Shown here in pieces: positions 36,164 to 48,697 of a DNA stretch of 64,000 nt (positions are counted from its first letter, which is position 1; each line of letters starts with the position of its first letter). Under the pieces are notes generated by a model. That model was given only the letters and a program-made list of their open reading frames with translations. It searched no databases and was not told the origin of the DNA. This DNA is from Favolaschia claudopus. Taxonomy: Eukaryota; Basidiomycota; Agaricomycetes; Agaricales; Mycenaceae. The stretch is taken from NCBI GenBank assembly GCA_037176885.1, contig JAWWNJ010000119.1:186001-250000 (forward strand), in the 5' to 3' direction. Both the position numbers and the translations under genes were made by a program.

Positions 36164-37688
36164 CTAATAACTAGCTTCCAGTCGTCTGAGGATGTATTCT
36201 TTCGCCTGTTTCAAATTATTATCAGTCCTGCATGAATGACACTTCAAATTAAGTCTCACCGAAATCGGCTCGTATTTCTTCGGCCGTCCCGCGCCTTCGT
36301 CCCAGGTGCCGGGAATACAATCCACCACCGTGCTGAAATCCTGCAACATCATGATATATTAGCCCGTGTACGCATTGATCGAACTATGATATTCGGAGAA
36401 CGTACGGCGGAGCAAAACTAATAGGATTGATTCATTTATTCACAGCGAGAAACGCGAGTAAGGGTTGCTTACGTATGGAATAGAATATCGTTCCGGGGTC
36501 ATTCCAGATGTAGTTTGCGGCGGGGCACGTACACGGTGGATGGTGCTCTTTATCGTGTCATTTGACCCTGGAAACAAATATTAAATTTAAGTTCGGGAAA
36601 ACAGACAGTTGACGTTGAAAGAACGCACAGCGCATCATGAAGTCGCCGGCATTAACGAGAAGAGCACCGGATACCGGGGTGACAGACTTCAAATTCAGAT
36701 CCATCAGCAACACCAGCATGAAATATTCCAAAGTTGAAACAGACTGACTCACCCGAAACGCCCCAGGCACATTAGGATCTTCAATCTCGAGGCCGCCGAC
36801 ATCGTCCTGAAGCAACAAAGTGATCGAACCGAAGTCCGAGTGTGCGCCGATGCGAGCGATTGAGTTTTGTTGCAAGGCATCGACAGGTACGCTATCCCAA
36901 GTATTTCGTCAGCACGTTGTACGAGGATCGAAGATACTTAGTGCTCAATGATTAATGACCTCGGATAATGAAGCAGCCGAAGCTGATTATCCGGTGCGGT
37001 GTGGCACTGAGTAAAATATTCTTCGTCGAGGCCAAAGCCAAGCGCAAGAGCACGTAGGATGTTGAGTTCAATTTTGTGGCAAAGCTGATGGACCCGAATG
37101 AAGTAATAAACCAAACACGCAAGGAAGCTCACCCAAAAGAAGTCAAGACACGTTTCTTTGAACCCGACAAGCGTGCCCTCTGGCAGCCAAATGTTGGGCA
37201 TCAGCTCATCTTCCTCGCGTCCGCACTCGAAGCTCTCCTTGGCGTCGGGAGCTTGGGCACGCTGTTCGGCGAGTGAATCGGAATCATACACATGTTGGGT
37301 GACTTTTTCTTGACCCTGGGCCGAGAAACCTGCAACTCGAACATAAGTGCGTCGGCTTGAGAATTTTGAAGCTTTGTACCGCGATGATGCGTCCCAGAGG
37401 GCGGATGCGGAGCGAGATTCTTGGTTTCTAACGGAAGTGCGAAGAACTTTCTCGACTACTCTCGTGAATCGCGAAAGCCCAAGGGGGATATGATACGGAG
37501 CTGACCATTTCGAACATCTCGGTGACTTTTTCTTGAGGTATACCGTGGTTGATCAAGTAGACAAAGCCGATGTCTTTGAAGGACTTGAGCATTTTCCCCG
37601 CCACAGCATGCTTGGTGGATTCATCGAAGAAGGCAGCGAAATCGATTACGGGTATGAGGCTCGCGTTGCAGCTGCGTTCGAGAGACAT
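36164..37688 (-). CDS. 2-oxoglutarate/Fe(II) dioxygenase (isopenicillin N synthase-like)
   Basis: Ten exons (37688-37506, 37455-37380, 37329-37133, 37084-36960, 36891-36753, 36686-36629, 36567-36473, 36417-36406, 36340-36260, 36205-36164) give 335 residues. The N-terminal DIOX_N part reads IPVIDFAAFF, GFVYLINHGIP and KFFALPLETK. The iron triad is HSD in GAHSDFGSITLLLQ and His in STIHRVRAP; the 2-oxoglutarate Arg/Ser pair is ERYSIPYF. One exon is only 12 nt and encodes FCSA. Such enzymes hydroxylate, desaturate or cyclise small molecules in the cytosol. Between two MYND genes and 5 kb from the OYE pair, it could belong to a metabolic locus, but this is only positional. Confidence 0.9.
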
Positions 37689-37891
37689 GTCGTTCTGAGC
37701 ACTGAGGGATCCTGCGATGCGGAGGAAGCGAGGGAAGAGAGGCGAACAAGCAAGGGCAAACTTCTGGAAGTTGCCGAAATGCCCGGGCCCTTCCCACAGC
37801 TCGCGGGACAGGCCCGACTTTTTTCTAGCAGTCTCGGGGGGAATCGAATAAAACATTTCAAATGTGAACATGGATATGAAGCACCCCTACC

Positions 37892-40046
37892 TCAAAATAT
37901 CTCAACAACGCCTTTCGACGACCTTAAAAGCCTCTCCACCTCCTTCCTAAACACCTCAATCGACCACCCAATCCCCGCCTCACGTCCTGCACTCGCAATC
38001 CCTCTCACCCCATCATACAGCCTCGAGTCGCTCGACCTCAGAGGGAACATATACGTCGCCGTCTTCCCCGGCTTCGCACTAACCATAAGCATAAAAAGCT
38101 GCATCCTCCCTTTACTCCTCTTCGCCCTCAACGCAAAGTCGCGGAAATGCTCCAGCGAGAGCGCGTCGTCGCTCACAGCCTGGTCCACGGTATTGATCAC
38201 TAGGGAGGGCGGCATCTTGGTAAAATCAATCACCGTGAGGATATCGGTGTCTTGAATCGAAGAGGGTGAGTACCAGTGGCGCAGAAAACCGACTTGTGCG
38301 AGGAGGATTTTGGATTTCTGAGATTCGTACCATTCCTGCAGGATGAGACGGAGGAATGTCATTCCGCGTTTTGGTAAGGGGAATCCGTCGCCTGAGTGAA
38401 GCTCGTTAGTCGGGGGGGGGGGCGAACTGATCGAGGATGCTGACGTACGGAGGCGAAGAATGCATTGAACCTGGCATGAGCGTCGATGGCCCCCGTGTTG
38501 CCAGTGTTGCTTCTGGCAGCCCTCTGAGCAGTAGTATGATTCTTCGCAGCCGGCACATCGTTTAAACTGAGTTTTCGGGGCAATTTTTCCGCACTGCATC
38601 CAACCGAGGTAAAAAAATAATAATCAAGTTGAATCAACAGATTTACTTACCACGGAATTATCGCAAGCCGTGAAGGTAACGTGTTCGGGGGAACGATATC
38701 GCCGATAGGATTCGACACGCACAGACCAGACAGCGACGAGAGCCCTGAAGTCTTCCCATACACAAGACTTCTGGAACCGCTCACTGGCGACGAGGGATTT
38801 CACTTCCGCGTCCAAAAACGGTGGTATGAGCGCCTTCAAAACGGCGTAGTGAACTGTGAAAGGGAGAAGGAGGTCTTTGAACGTCGATCCCACAAACTCG
38901 ATCGCGCCCATTGCTTGAGCCTGCTCATTGCAAGCGTACGCGATCATGCCAAGCATCAGTCCCGCATCCAGAGCCTTCACCGTATTGTCATGGCCGGAGC
39001 CGATGTCCAGTGATATACGAAGGAGCCGTGCGCATGTGTCCTGGGCATATACGACCTCGTTCACGGTCGAGTTCCGCATAGCGCACAAGACGCGTGTCAG
39101 GCCGATAACGACCGCGTTGGGAGGACCGGAATGCAGGACCCGGAAGTGTTTATCATCCACTTTCATGACGAGACCAAGGACGATGCCGAGGAATCTCACC
39201 GCAGAGACGTCTTGAGTACCTGCGAGGAAACATTCCATATGGGTGTGGAGAATGCGAGAGAATTCGACGTTGCCACCGATAGCGTCCAGGAAGTGGGTCG
39301 AGTACTCCGGCAGCCAGTCCATTGTTTCGGGAAGGAGAACGTCCCCGAACGAGAGAAACACAGCGTCGAGCATAAAAATCGAAGGCTCTTCGTCCCGGCG
39401 AAGTAGAGTGATTTCTAGGTTTTCGACAAGGATCGCCCAGGTCCGCGCGAGAACTGCGATGCGCAGAGCAGGCGTACGGTGTATCTGCTTGTCCACCATG
39501 ATTCTGTGGAACAGGGTTACGAAATTGATGCAGATGCCATTCTCCAGCCAGCGACCGTTGGGTAACACGTGGCGAAACGTGTAGACGAATTCGATCCACG
39601 CCCATGAGCGTTGCCACAACTGCAGAAAGGCGAATTTGGGGATACGCGCGAGTGCGCAGAGGGAGTCTAGGCATTTCAGTGGGAGATGAAGCCAAGAGAA
39701 GTCGGGTTTGTCTGAGGACGAGAGCAAGGCATCCAGTTGGTCGGATGTAGGAATTGCCGTGGTGTCCAGGATTGCGTAGAACATTGGGAGAAGGAAGATT
39801 CGCGACGGGCGGCTTCTCAGGCCGATTTCGAGATGTAGAAAGTCCAAAATTTCCTGGCTACCATAGCTTTTATTCATGGCCACCGTCGTCAAAACCTGCC
39901 AATTTGAGAAACAAAGTAAAGAGCCATCGAGGGTGTCTCAGAAAGATTCAAAGGCGAGATGGGGTTGAGATTGATACCTGAAGACCAAGAGGTAGCCTTG
40001 AAAGGACTTGGGGGCGTAACGAAGGGTGGGGCAAGATCGTCCGCAT
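37892..40046 (-). CDS. MYND zinc-finger protein, copy 2
   Basis: Four exons (40046-39978, 39895-38651, 38593-38449, 38391-37892) sum to 652 residues. The N-terminus MRTILPHPSLRPQ joins to SRIFLLPMFYAILDTTAIP, the usual opening of large agaric MYND proteins. A long alpha-helical region follows (LPLKCLDSLCALARIPKFAF, FVYTFRHVLPNG). The finger reads CDNSVCG, CAGC, YCSEGC and HRRSC (about residues 432-475), with the first pair split by an intron. The C-terminal 190 residues include FLRLILQEWYESQKSKILLAQ and TVIDFTKMPPSLVINTVDQ. The third intron contains a run of 9-10 C. Role unknown; protein-protein binding by the finger is expected. Confidence 0.8.
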
Positions 40047-41394
40047 GACTGAGTTGTCGGAAGAAGAAGAACAAGGGAAGGTGGCAGTGCCTTAGCTTGT
40101 CCTTGTTGTGGTTGCATTGATCTCATCAATTATTGGCTTGTTCTTTACTTCCATGGCACCGAGACGGATTCTTGGAGACTTGATGCGCAATGAAGTTCTG
40201 CGTTCGACTTTGGGAATGGGAAGCCTCTATGCATGAAGTGGTGACGCGCATCCCAATTTCCAGAGTTGTTTGCCTTAATTTTTCAGTGTTCAAGTTCACC
40301 TCTCCTCAAATCACGTACGCTTCGATTCGTTGAAGCATGGAAACCCTCTCTGGATACGGATTCCTGACCTTACTGGCAGCAGTGGAGGACAAATCTCAAA
40401 GTTATCAACAATCATAATCTCTGGGATCACCTCAAGACGGGGTACTTTGCTGTACCTTTTGTTTCTGTGTTATCGGCTTCCGTACTCGTGGCACTCGGCT
40501 CAGTCGCCGCGAAATACCGCCTTATTGGTCAACAGAATGGAACGATATCTATATTGAATGTGGGATGACTACCTGACACAAGGATACGCTGCCCGAACTT
40601 TTCCCGAGGCAGCTACATACAAATGTAGAATTGGGCAATTCAGGTGGGTGACCTGACAATCCGTTCGCTGTCCGGTGCCTTTGCTCATTTGTTTTCCACC
40701 GCATTCCAGGGGCGCGATCTTGGGCTGGTATAGTCTTGCCACTTTTGCTCTGGAGAAAACAGAATATACTTGTGCACGATGCTCTTGAAGGTTTCAGAAT
40801 AAACATTGAGCTCCGATCACTGGTGTTAGCCTTTCGTGGAATGGCTCCCTCGGGGCACCTCCCGTGGATTACAGTAAGCTCCCCCTCCCTTCTGCTTTAT
40901 AATACTGATACGGGTCGCATCCTCTATTCCTATCCAGACCAATTTTCTTCTTGCATACTGGTGGCGTCTAATTGGGGCTCTCCGCGATCGGATGCACCTC
41001 CATAAACAGAGAAGTACCATCTACTCTACCCTAGCATATCCCGTCTACACCCGGTCACACCTCCATTTGGTACAGCTAAGCGGCTGTCCGAATTGATTTT
41101 GCCTATATGTGAGTTGGCGGCGCTCCGATCTCCGCTAGTCTCTGGCACGTACATCCCACCCCTCTCCGACTACGTCGGTGCATCGTTCTACGGCGTACAT
41201 TAATATTACTACGTTTGTTCGACCGGAGGATCGTAGCGATGAAACCCTCCGTCTTTCGCCGTCTGCTAAACAACAGGTTAAACCATTCAAGTTCTCCTTA
41301 AAATATCAGGCTATCATGCAAAACTCCGAAGAGGTATATTAAGGTGTTTGAATATGTCGCACAAATTCAGCTGCTCTCCGCCTCCAGATCACCC
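40047..41394. other. Intergenic, no gene seen
   Basis: Apart from the TATA-like GTATATTAAG at 41334-41343, nothing can be supported. Short frames at 40549-41020 show no homology or splice support. Confidence 0.45.
41334..41343 (+). promoter_or_regulatory. TATA-like box of hydrolase 1
   Basis: GTATATTAAG lies 61 bp before the start codon and is shared, with its neighbourhood, by hydrolase 2 (43731-43740). Confidence 0.5.
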
Positions 41395-42615
41395 ATGCTG
41401 ACCTTCCTGACGACCCTCCCGTTAGCAATAGCTCTGTTGACGGTCTCGTCCGTCGTGACGGCTGACGGCGTTATCATTCCTCCCGTACGTCCACATCTAA
41501 CTCGCCGCAACTTTCCGCCTGATTTATCCGTCGAAATCCAGTCCGATGACTCGCAAATAATCATTAAGCCCACCCCCGCCAACTTCAACATGTCGGCGCG
41601 CTCTACAGGCCGATTCCTCACCTCGAAAGACGGGACTCGCATTTTCGCGGAAGCGCGCGGAGATGCTTCCAAGCCGCCAGTGGTTTTCATTCACGGGTTT
41701 GGCTTGGGAGCTACGGCTTTCGATGAGATATTCAACGATCCGGTTTGGGTATCTCAGGTCTATATGGTAAGTTGTTGCATGTTATATCGACTTGAACCGT
41801 TTATTGAAGAGTGATGATAGGTCCGCTACGATACTCGAGGACATGGGCGAAGCGACAAACCTACGGATGCCGCGTCGTGGGCATCTGAAAGACTTGCGCA
41901 AGACTTTGACGCGGTAGCTCAGAGCTATCACTTGACACGTCCTTTCGTATTAGCTTGGTAAGTCCCTTCTTAGGAGCCTTGTGAAGCACAACCTTATCAA
42001 TAATTCGTGTAGGAGTCTCGGCGGTAAGAATTCAACATAACTAACTCACCGCATTGAAACTCTAATCGTTGAAAATCCATTCCAGGCACACACATCGCGG
42101 ACATTCTTTCATTCCACCCCGCAAACTACCTTTCCGGCATCATCTACGACGCGGCAATTCCCGACATGGCTGACCTTCTAACTGTCTCCTCCCCTGCCGC
42201 CGTCTCCCTTGTCCCCGGCTTCACCACCACCTCCAACGTCACGCAATTCCAAACAACCTACATCAAGTTCATCAACCTCTGCCACCCTACCCTCGAATGG
42301 AGCTTCTACCTCGCATCCCTCGGCGACGGCGTTGTGCAACCGCGAGTCGCGACGCAATTCGTGTTGAATCGGACGCAGAGTGCTGCGGGGTTGCTTGATG
42401 CCGGGCGGTCGGGGGAGTTGAGTTTGTTGGCGATATTTGGGGAGGAGGATAAGCTTGTGCAGAAGCAGCCTGCGTTGGATGTGATTAAAGGGTGGAAGAA
42501 GTTGACTGTTGCGACGCTGCCGAAGGCGGAACACTTCACGTGGATTAGTCGGCCGGTGCTTTTCAGGACGACTGTTCTACAGTGGATCTCTGAACAATTG
42601 AAGCAAGGGATTTGA
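41395..42615 (+). CDS. Secreted alpha/beta hydrolase, copy 1
   Basis: Four exons (41395-41766, 41821-41957, 42013-42023, 42086-42615) give 349 residues. The start at 41395 opens a signal peptide (MLTFLTTLPLAIALLTVSSV). The oxyanion/strand motif is VVFIHGFGLGA, then VRYDTRGHGRSDKPTD. The nucleophile elbow AWSLGG has its W, S, L and first G assembled from an 11 nt exon. The acid is in IFGEEDKLV and the histidine in PKAEHFTWI. This is a complete Ser-Asp-His triad; the substrate may be an ester or epoxide, but no acid pair for epoxide hydrolysis is evident. Likely secreted. Twin at 43796-45008. Confidence 0.85.
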
Positions 42616-43795
42616 TTTGAGGGCAGTCTTCTAAAGTACATTCTATTAACGAGATTATATACGGTAGTACTCCCTCGATGATCTTATTTTCGTTTTCGTG
42701 TTTACCTTGCACTCTTTCGTTCAGGGAGGAAATCATCATCAGAGTGATACCAAATCTCTTCGCTGAAATTGCCTAGTGCATTGTAAATGCCCCTATGCTC
42801 GTAAAGTTTTCGACTCGAAATTCAACGCCTACATCTCGTGATCGTGTGACCGCACATCAGCGGCAGGCAACGGATCTGATCTCGTGGCAGATCGGAACGT
42901 TGTCCGAGCGCTTCTTGCTTCTCAACCGCGACCATCCTGCTCACTTCCAACTCTGGCGAGAACAACGACGGGGACAGTCGCAGCTTTGGCCTTTCGTCTA
43001 CCCTCGCATAGTCACGGTGTTTGGCGGACCAATCTGATGTTGCTGATCAAAAATATTGAATAGAAATTTTTTCTTCTCGACCACCAATTGAAGTGCTCCC
43101 TTCTGCTTCCGCACTGTCGAGACCTTGTACGGATACTGCTGGGCGTTCCGAAGGACGCGATGCACACTATAGCGGAATGGGACCACCTTCGCCCGAAATA
43201 CACGGCGGCTGTCCCGGTTGATACTATCTATGCTTACTCGCTCCAAGACTTGTAGCGCTTCGCAAATGAAAGCGCATAGGTGCATACAGTCAAATCATGG
43301 GATGACTTATGATGCTTGTTCAATGATACGGTGGACTCCCGAAATTCCAGAATTTCTCGACGACTAGTTTCTGATGCCGCTGGCGGCGCTCTGCACCCAT
43401 GAATCTGCTGGTCTCTTCTTCAAGCCACGAGTCCTCTTCAGTTCCACAGTTTCGCACTGTAAGAATGCTATTCGGCAAAATCTGCAGTCGACCGTTCACC
43501 AAATCTCACCCTCGCTTGGTTTATCTTTCGGGCCAGTCGGTGATACAACACGGCTGTCTAGCTTACTTCAAACTCCTTTGATTATAGTACGCAACGCACG
43601 ACTTTCATTGCTCAGACGGCCTCTCAGTTGGGGAAGCGGAGAATCAATTACTTCTCACTCTTCTCTATAGTACTTTTGACGTAGCAGGAACTCTTAGCCT
43701 GCGTTCTTCAACCGTCTCAACTCCGAACAGGTATATTAAGCTACTTGAATCACAATCATCGATAGCTCGGCTGCTTTCCGCTCCTCAAACCCCTC
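42616..43795. other. Intergenic, possible minor coding relic
   Basis: Minus-strand frames at 42998-43285 (starting MHLCAFICEALQVLERV, with LQLVVEKKKFLFNIF) and 43320-43502 look protein-like but belong to no family I know and lack a clear splice model. The last 70 bp are the hydrolase 2 promoter. Confidence 0.3.
43731..43740 (+). promoter_or_regulatory. TATA-like box of hydrolase 2
   Basis: GTATATTAAG lies 65 bp before the start codon, in a block matching the promoter of hydrolase 1 (CTCCGAACAG versus CTCCGAAGAG just upstream). Confidence 0.5.
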
Positions 43796-45008
43796 ATGCT
43801 GCCGTTCCTCGAGCCCCTTCATGCTGCCATAGCTCTCCTGGCGTTCTGGTCTATCATAGCAGCCGGGGACGTTCTCCACCCCGTTGTATGTTCAAATTCA
43901 TCTGCTCTTCTTTAGCTGACCTCTCCTTGTCCTTACCTCTTGTAGTCTGTTGACACGCAGGTCACGATCAGGCCCACGGACGCCAACTTCAATATATCAG
44001 CAGTGTCCACAGGGCGGTTTGTAACCTCTCAGGATGGAACCCGTATATTCGCAGAGGCTCGCGGAAACGCCTCAAAGCCGGCGGTAGTCTTTATCCACGG
44101 GTTTCGTCTCGGTGCTACGGTATTCGACAGCATATTCGACGACCCTCACTGGCTTTCTCAGGTCTATTTGGTAAGTGAATGCCTCAGAGCGCGTACTACT
44201 AGTATGTTTTATTGAATTCCAAACACCGGTGAACAGGTCCGCTACGATACAAGAGGACATGGACGCAGCGACAAGCCGACTGATGCTACCTCCTGGGTGT
44301 CTGAACGGCTCGCGCAAGATTTTGATGCGGTAGCTCAGAGCTACAATTTGCACTGTCCTTTCGTGTTGGCTTGGTGGGTTTATTCGTGATTTTATAGCAC
44401 CCTGGTTAAACTCACAAATTGCATGCAGGAGTCTTGGCGGTAGGAATCGAAGGTATTCGAAGAATGCAGCACCTAATGTAGTACCCATGACTCCAGGAAC
44501 TCATGTCGCCGACATTCTTTCCTTCCACCCTGCAAGCTATCTCTCGGGAATCATCTACGACGCAGCAATCCCCGACACGACCCACCTCATGAGCGTTGTC
44601 TCCCCTGCCGGCGTGGCTCTGGTCCTGAAAACCCTTACGTTCCCCCAAGCCTTCATCGAATTCATCAATCTCTGCCACCCCGCTCTCGAATGGAACTTCT
44701 ATCTCGCTTGCCTCGGCAACGGCGACGTCCAACCTACGATCGCAGCCGGATTCGCGGGGACCCGGAGTCAAAATAGCACCGGCTTGCTTAACGCAGGGCG
44801 GTCGGGGGAGCTAGCATTGTTGGCAATTTTTGGCGCAGATGATAAACTCATTCAGAAACAACCTGCGCTTGATTTCATCAGCGGCTGGAAAAACTTGACG
44901 GTCACCACTCTGCCCAACGCAGAGCACTTCACGTGGATCAGCCAGCCCGATTTGTTCAGGAACACAGTGCTGCAGTGGATTGCAGGGCATCGCAAACTTG
45001 GAATCTGA
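43796..45008 (+). CDS. Secreted alpha/beta hydrolase, copy 2
   Basis: Five exons (43796-43885, 43946-44170, 44237-44373, 44429-44439, 44497-45008) give 324 residues. A signal peptide (LHAAIALLAFWSIIAAG) is followed by VVFIHGFRLGA, VRYDTRGHGRSDKPTD, the nucleophile elbow AWSLGG again spanning an 11 nt exon, IFGADDKLI and PNAEHFTWI. Compared with copy 1 it lacks about 20 residues after the signal peptide and has one additional intron there. The tandem duplication includes the promoter. Both copies appear intact. Confidence 0.85.
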
Positions 45009-45130
45009 AGGATTTTGCACAGTACTAGTACGGGCCACAATTCTCATTTGATAAATGTATTCCTTCGTACGCGAGATACAGGATGCATCATTTGTTTGGG
45101 CCAAGAAATCGACACTCGTAACAAGATTTT

Positions 45131-47526
45131 TTAGGCTTTACGACAGGCATGCTTCGTCTTGTGTTCACTCCATCCCTCTTTCAAGCAAGCGGGTCCACAA
45201 AAGAACACTCGGCCTTTGCACGAGCCTGCAGCAATCAACCGTAGTCAGAACATATGATCGCCAAATCAAAATAAGTATAATCAAATCAAACTCACCGCCA
45301 CACTTCTTCCATGGCCCCGCCGACGCACAATTGTAACATCTCTGCCACGGCCCCGCCCTCGCGACTCTCATCTCCTCCTCCACATCCACCTCATCGAAAT
45401 GCCCCCCCGGCAGATCCATCTTCAACTCCCACAAATCCCCGAAACTACGCGAGATGATTTTGGCGTGAGTTGGGATGTATTGATTGTTCGTCCAACCGCC
45501 GAAGAGATACGTGCGGCCCGTATCAGGGTCGACGACGAGGTGAGATTGGCATCGGTAGGTGGGGAAGCCGGGGGTAAGGACTTGTTGCCATTTTGGTGCC
45601 GTGAATGTTGGTGCGGGAGAGGGCGTGGAGGGAGCAGGAGGAGCGGGATCATAGAGGAATGTGTCGGCAAAGTAAGAGTATTGAAAGAGCTGTGGTTTTG
45701 CTTTGTTGGTCTCATCAAGAGTGGGCAGCGAGGGATGATATCCGCCGAATACGACTACCCGGTTCAAGATGTGGTTCTGTCAATCATTTTTCTCAGTACG
45801 ACGGAGATGCTCGAAAAACGAATAGATACTCGAGACTCACATAAACGCACGCAAACTCCGTCCTCGAACAAGGCGGGTTCCCGCTCTGCCTCTCACGGCG
45901 CCATTTCTCGGTCCCGACAGCGAAGCTCCAGAAATCATCGTACCCAAACGCCTCACTCGCACGATGAAACTCGTCGCTCTTCGCCGCTTCCCGATCGTAA
46001 TGCCCGCCCAACAAGAAAATCCGCTTCCCATCGGCACTCGCCCACGCCGCGGCACTCTTCCTCGGGCCCGGGCACGAATAATCCGGCGCTTGACGCGGCG
46101 TCTTAACCCATCCGCTCAGCCTCCGCCACTTCCACGTCAGCAAATCGAGCTCCATGAACAAGTTGCAGCCCATCATCGTCTTCCCGTGCTCGCCACCGAA
46201 TACATACAGCTTGTTCGTCGTCGCCGCGTAGACGAGTGTGGCGAAATTTTGAAGAGTCCCGGGATAAAACCACGAATCGGTGATTCCAGCGGCGACGTCG
46301 GCGGGAGTGGGGGTGAAAGTCGTGGTCTGCGTCGACCACTGCTCTGTAGTGAGATTGAATACGTCCAGGGCGGAACGACCAGTGAAGAGGAAGGCTTGGT
46401 TTTCGTGCACGAACATCTGCCAGCCGACGAAGAGACCGGTTGAGCGAAGACCGAAGGGATAGGCTGGGAGAGGCTCCCATTCGTCGCGAGTGCTGAGATT
46501 GAGTTTCCAGAGGTCGCGGTGAAAGGGACCCATCGAGCTGCGTCTGCCACCGGCAACATAGAGGTGACCTTTAACATGCGGAAATTCAGCGTTATTTCGA
46601 AATCGAAGTATATGACATACCATTCCAGATGAAACACGCGAATGCCTCCCTTCCCTCAGTCGGACCACCTAGGTTTTTGACCGCAAGACGCTTCCACGAC
46701 CCTTGGACTTGGAGTCCGGGAATCAACGGCCCCTTGGTCGGCGGCGCATTGGGATTTGGATGTAGTCCCATCATCTTCGTGAGGAGCTTTTTGTCCACGG
46801 CTGCTTCCAGTTCCGGGGTATGATGAGGAGGGGGAGAGTTCAGTGCCGTTTTCTGCCCGACCCATTGACGCATTGTGGCGGTAGCAGAATTGCCGAGTGC
46901 GGTGAAGATTTCAGCCGAAAGACAGAGTGCGCTGCTTCTGAAGAGGGTAGCTTCGGGGAGGTCAAGCCAACTGTCCATCCAATCTATGATCGATTTGCGC
47001 TGTGAGATCAAAGGATTGAGAAAAGGAGTGAGAAGCCACTCACCGAATACAGGCTGCGGTAGAACAGAGTATTGGCATCGATACAGGGAGTTTGCTTCTT
47101 CAAGCCACGCTAGAGCCTGGATTGGAGAGATTCAGAGGCGTCTAATTGCTCGGGAAAGGATGGAATGATCAAACTTACCATCTCAGTCTCCTTTTTCCTC
47201 CACAAACACTTTGCTATTCCGACATAGCACCCCATGAGATTCGTGCGCACCAAGGAATCCATGTCCCAGTACTTATCGCAGACCACACCTCCAGAAGGAT
47301 GATTCGAGGTCAGTGGAAGAGGAAAATTGGAGCCAACGATGTCTCGAGCCAGCTCTCGATACTTTGCTTCCGCTGCTTCGAATTGACCAGCTTTGAGGAG
47401 TTGATCACCCTCGCGGCTAAGAGGATAAGGATTAGATATAGAAGAGGAAAGGATAGCAACAAACCTAGTCATACGAAGGTTGGCCATTAGGCGGATGAGG
47501 GGATGGGTTTGAGCCGAGGACGCCAT
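45131..47526 (-). CDS. Kelch-repeat protein with C-terminal MYND-like finger, copy 1
   Basis: The start MASSAQTHPLIRLMANLRM at 47526 is followed by several short introns. Order of parts: a TPR-like helical N-terminus (REGDQLLKAGQFEAAEAKYRELARDIVG), a linker with HPNPNAPPTKGPLIPG, then kelch blades with GHLYVAGGRR, NQAFLFTGRSALDVFNLTT, KLYVFGGEHGKTMMG, RIFLLGGHYDREAAK, VVVFGGYHPSLPTLD and TYLFGGWTNNQYIP. The end is a zinc finger, RCYNCASAGPWKKCGG, then CKGRVFFCGPACLKEGW and HKTKHACRKA. Length is about 770 residues. The blades form a beta-propeller for protein contacts; the finger likely recruits partners. It is 13 kb from its twin, in opposite orientation. Confidence 0.85.
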
Positions 47527-48054
47527 CGTCGTCCACGATGAAAAGAGGAGAACACGTTGTCATTGCGATCAATTGATGCGGCTATCTCCGGAAGGCAAAC
47601 TCAACATTTCAACATTATCAACTGTCCGTTGACTGTCCGTGTAGCTCGTAGTAGTAGGGCAGCAAAATTCAACATATCGATTGCTGTGGTATTGTCTTCC
47701 TTTCACACAGTGCTTGTATGCGCAGCGCTAAGGCATTTATTTATATTTTCCTGTTTTTTTTCTTCGTTTTTAATTGCGACTATCGCAGGGATTGAGAAAA
47801 GTCACAAATTCAGAGTCACTAGAAGAAACGGCCGAACTCTGAGCATATATTTGTGTAAGAACGGTGGTGGTGGTGAGGAAAGAAGGCCGATAACGAGCTG
47901 GTGTCAATCTCGGTCGGAGGAAAATCAATTTCTAAGGGAACCACCGGGATCAAGACACTTTATCAGAGTATTTTATCGACAATCCGCTTTTACAACGCAC
48001 TTTCTCTATCTACACTCCATCGCGAAACGAAAGAAAAGCGCTCAATTTGACAAT
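47527..48054. other. Intergenic, no gene seen
   Basis: This is the upstream region of kelch copy 1. The long plus-strand frame (47557-48063) lacks an ATG start and resembles no family. Confidence 0.45.
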
Positions 48055-48210
48055 CTAATCTAATCTGCTGAATGCATCCCTAGTTACTGATCGCAACAAT
48101 GACGGCGCTAACGTAACTCTTCACTTTTCCCTCCACGACGACGATGCTCTCGGCGCGACGCAGGCTAGGACGAGCTCATTCGTCTCTTTCTGGCATTTCT
48201 GTGACTTGAG
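48055..48210 (+). pseudogene. 5' relic of a third kelch-MYND gene
   Basis: The block ATCTAATCT...CTGATCGCAACA...TAACGTAACTCT...CACGACGACG...CGACGCAGG...GACGAGCTC aligns along its length with the promoter and first exon of kelch copy 2 (59925-60079). The start codon is lost. It is head-to-head with kelch copy 1. No downstream kelch exons follow, so only the 5' end remains. Confidence 0.55.
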
Positions 48211-48697
48211 AATGTGCTTTGAGGCTTCTTACAGTGGCCCTTGGCTTCAAACAAGGATTTCCTCCAACAGTTGTTCTTCAGCACCACTAGGCAATTCAAA
48301 ACAAAAAGATGTATCTGAAGCACACGCAGATGGTTCGGATTACCTGGACAAAGCAACTCACAGCTCAGACTTGGGTTGGTAATAACAGAAAGTGCCGAAG
48401 CTTTCGGCGTCTGCTTCGAAGGGATCCCCGGATGTCAATTAATGTGGTACCGTTTACGGAGGAACACTTGCATTCCTTCGGCAAGCGTTCCTCCGTGAAC
48501 TTTTGCCGATGGATCAGTATGAAAAACACCGTTTGGATCCTACGCAGTCTGACTCTTTCGACATTTGGATATAGGACTCGAAAATACATTCAATATCAGG
48601 TGCGTATGTATTAGCGCTTCCGTACAAGATAATTACAAAGACCATAGGTAAAAAAGAAAGCGATACCGTCGGAAAAGCCGATCCCAAAGCTACCTCA

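Noticed and set aside
47557..48063. Plus-strand frame of 168 codons
   Set aside because: It begins without an ATG, has no family features, and overlaps the kelch promoter and relic.
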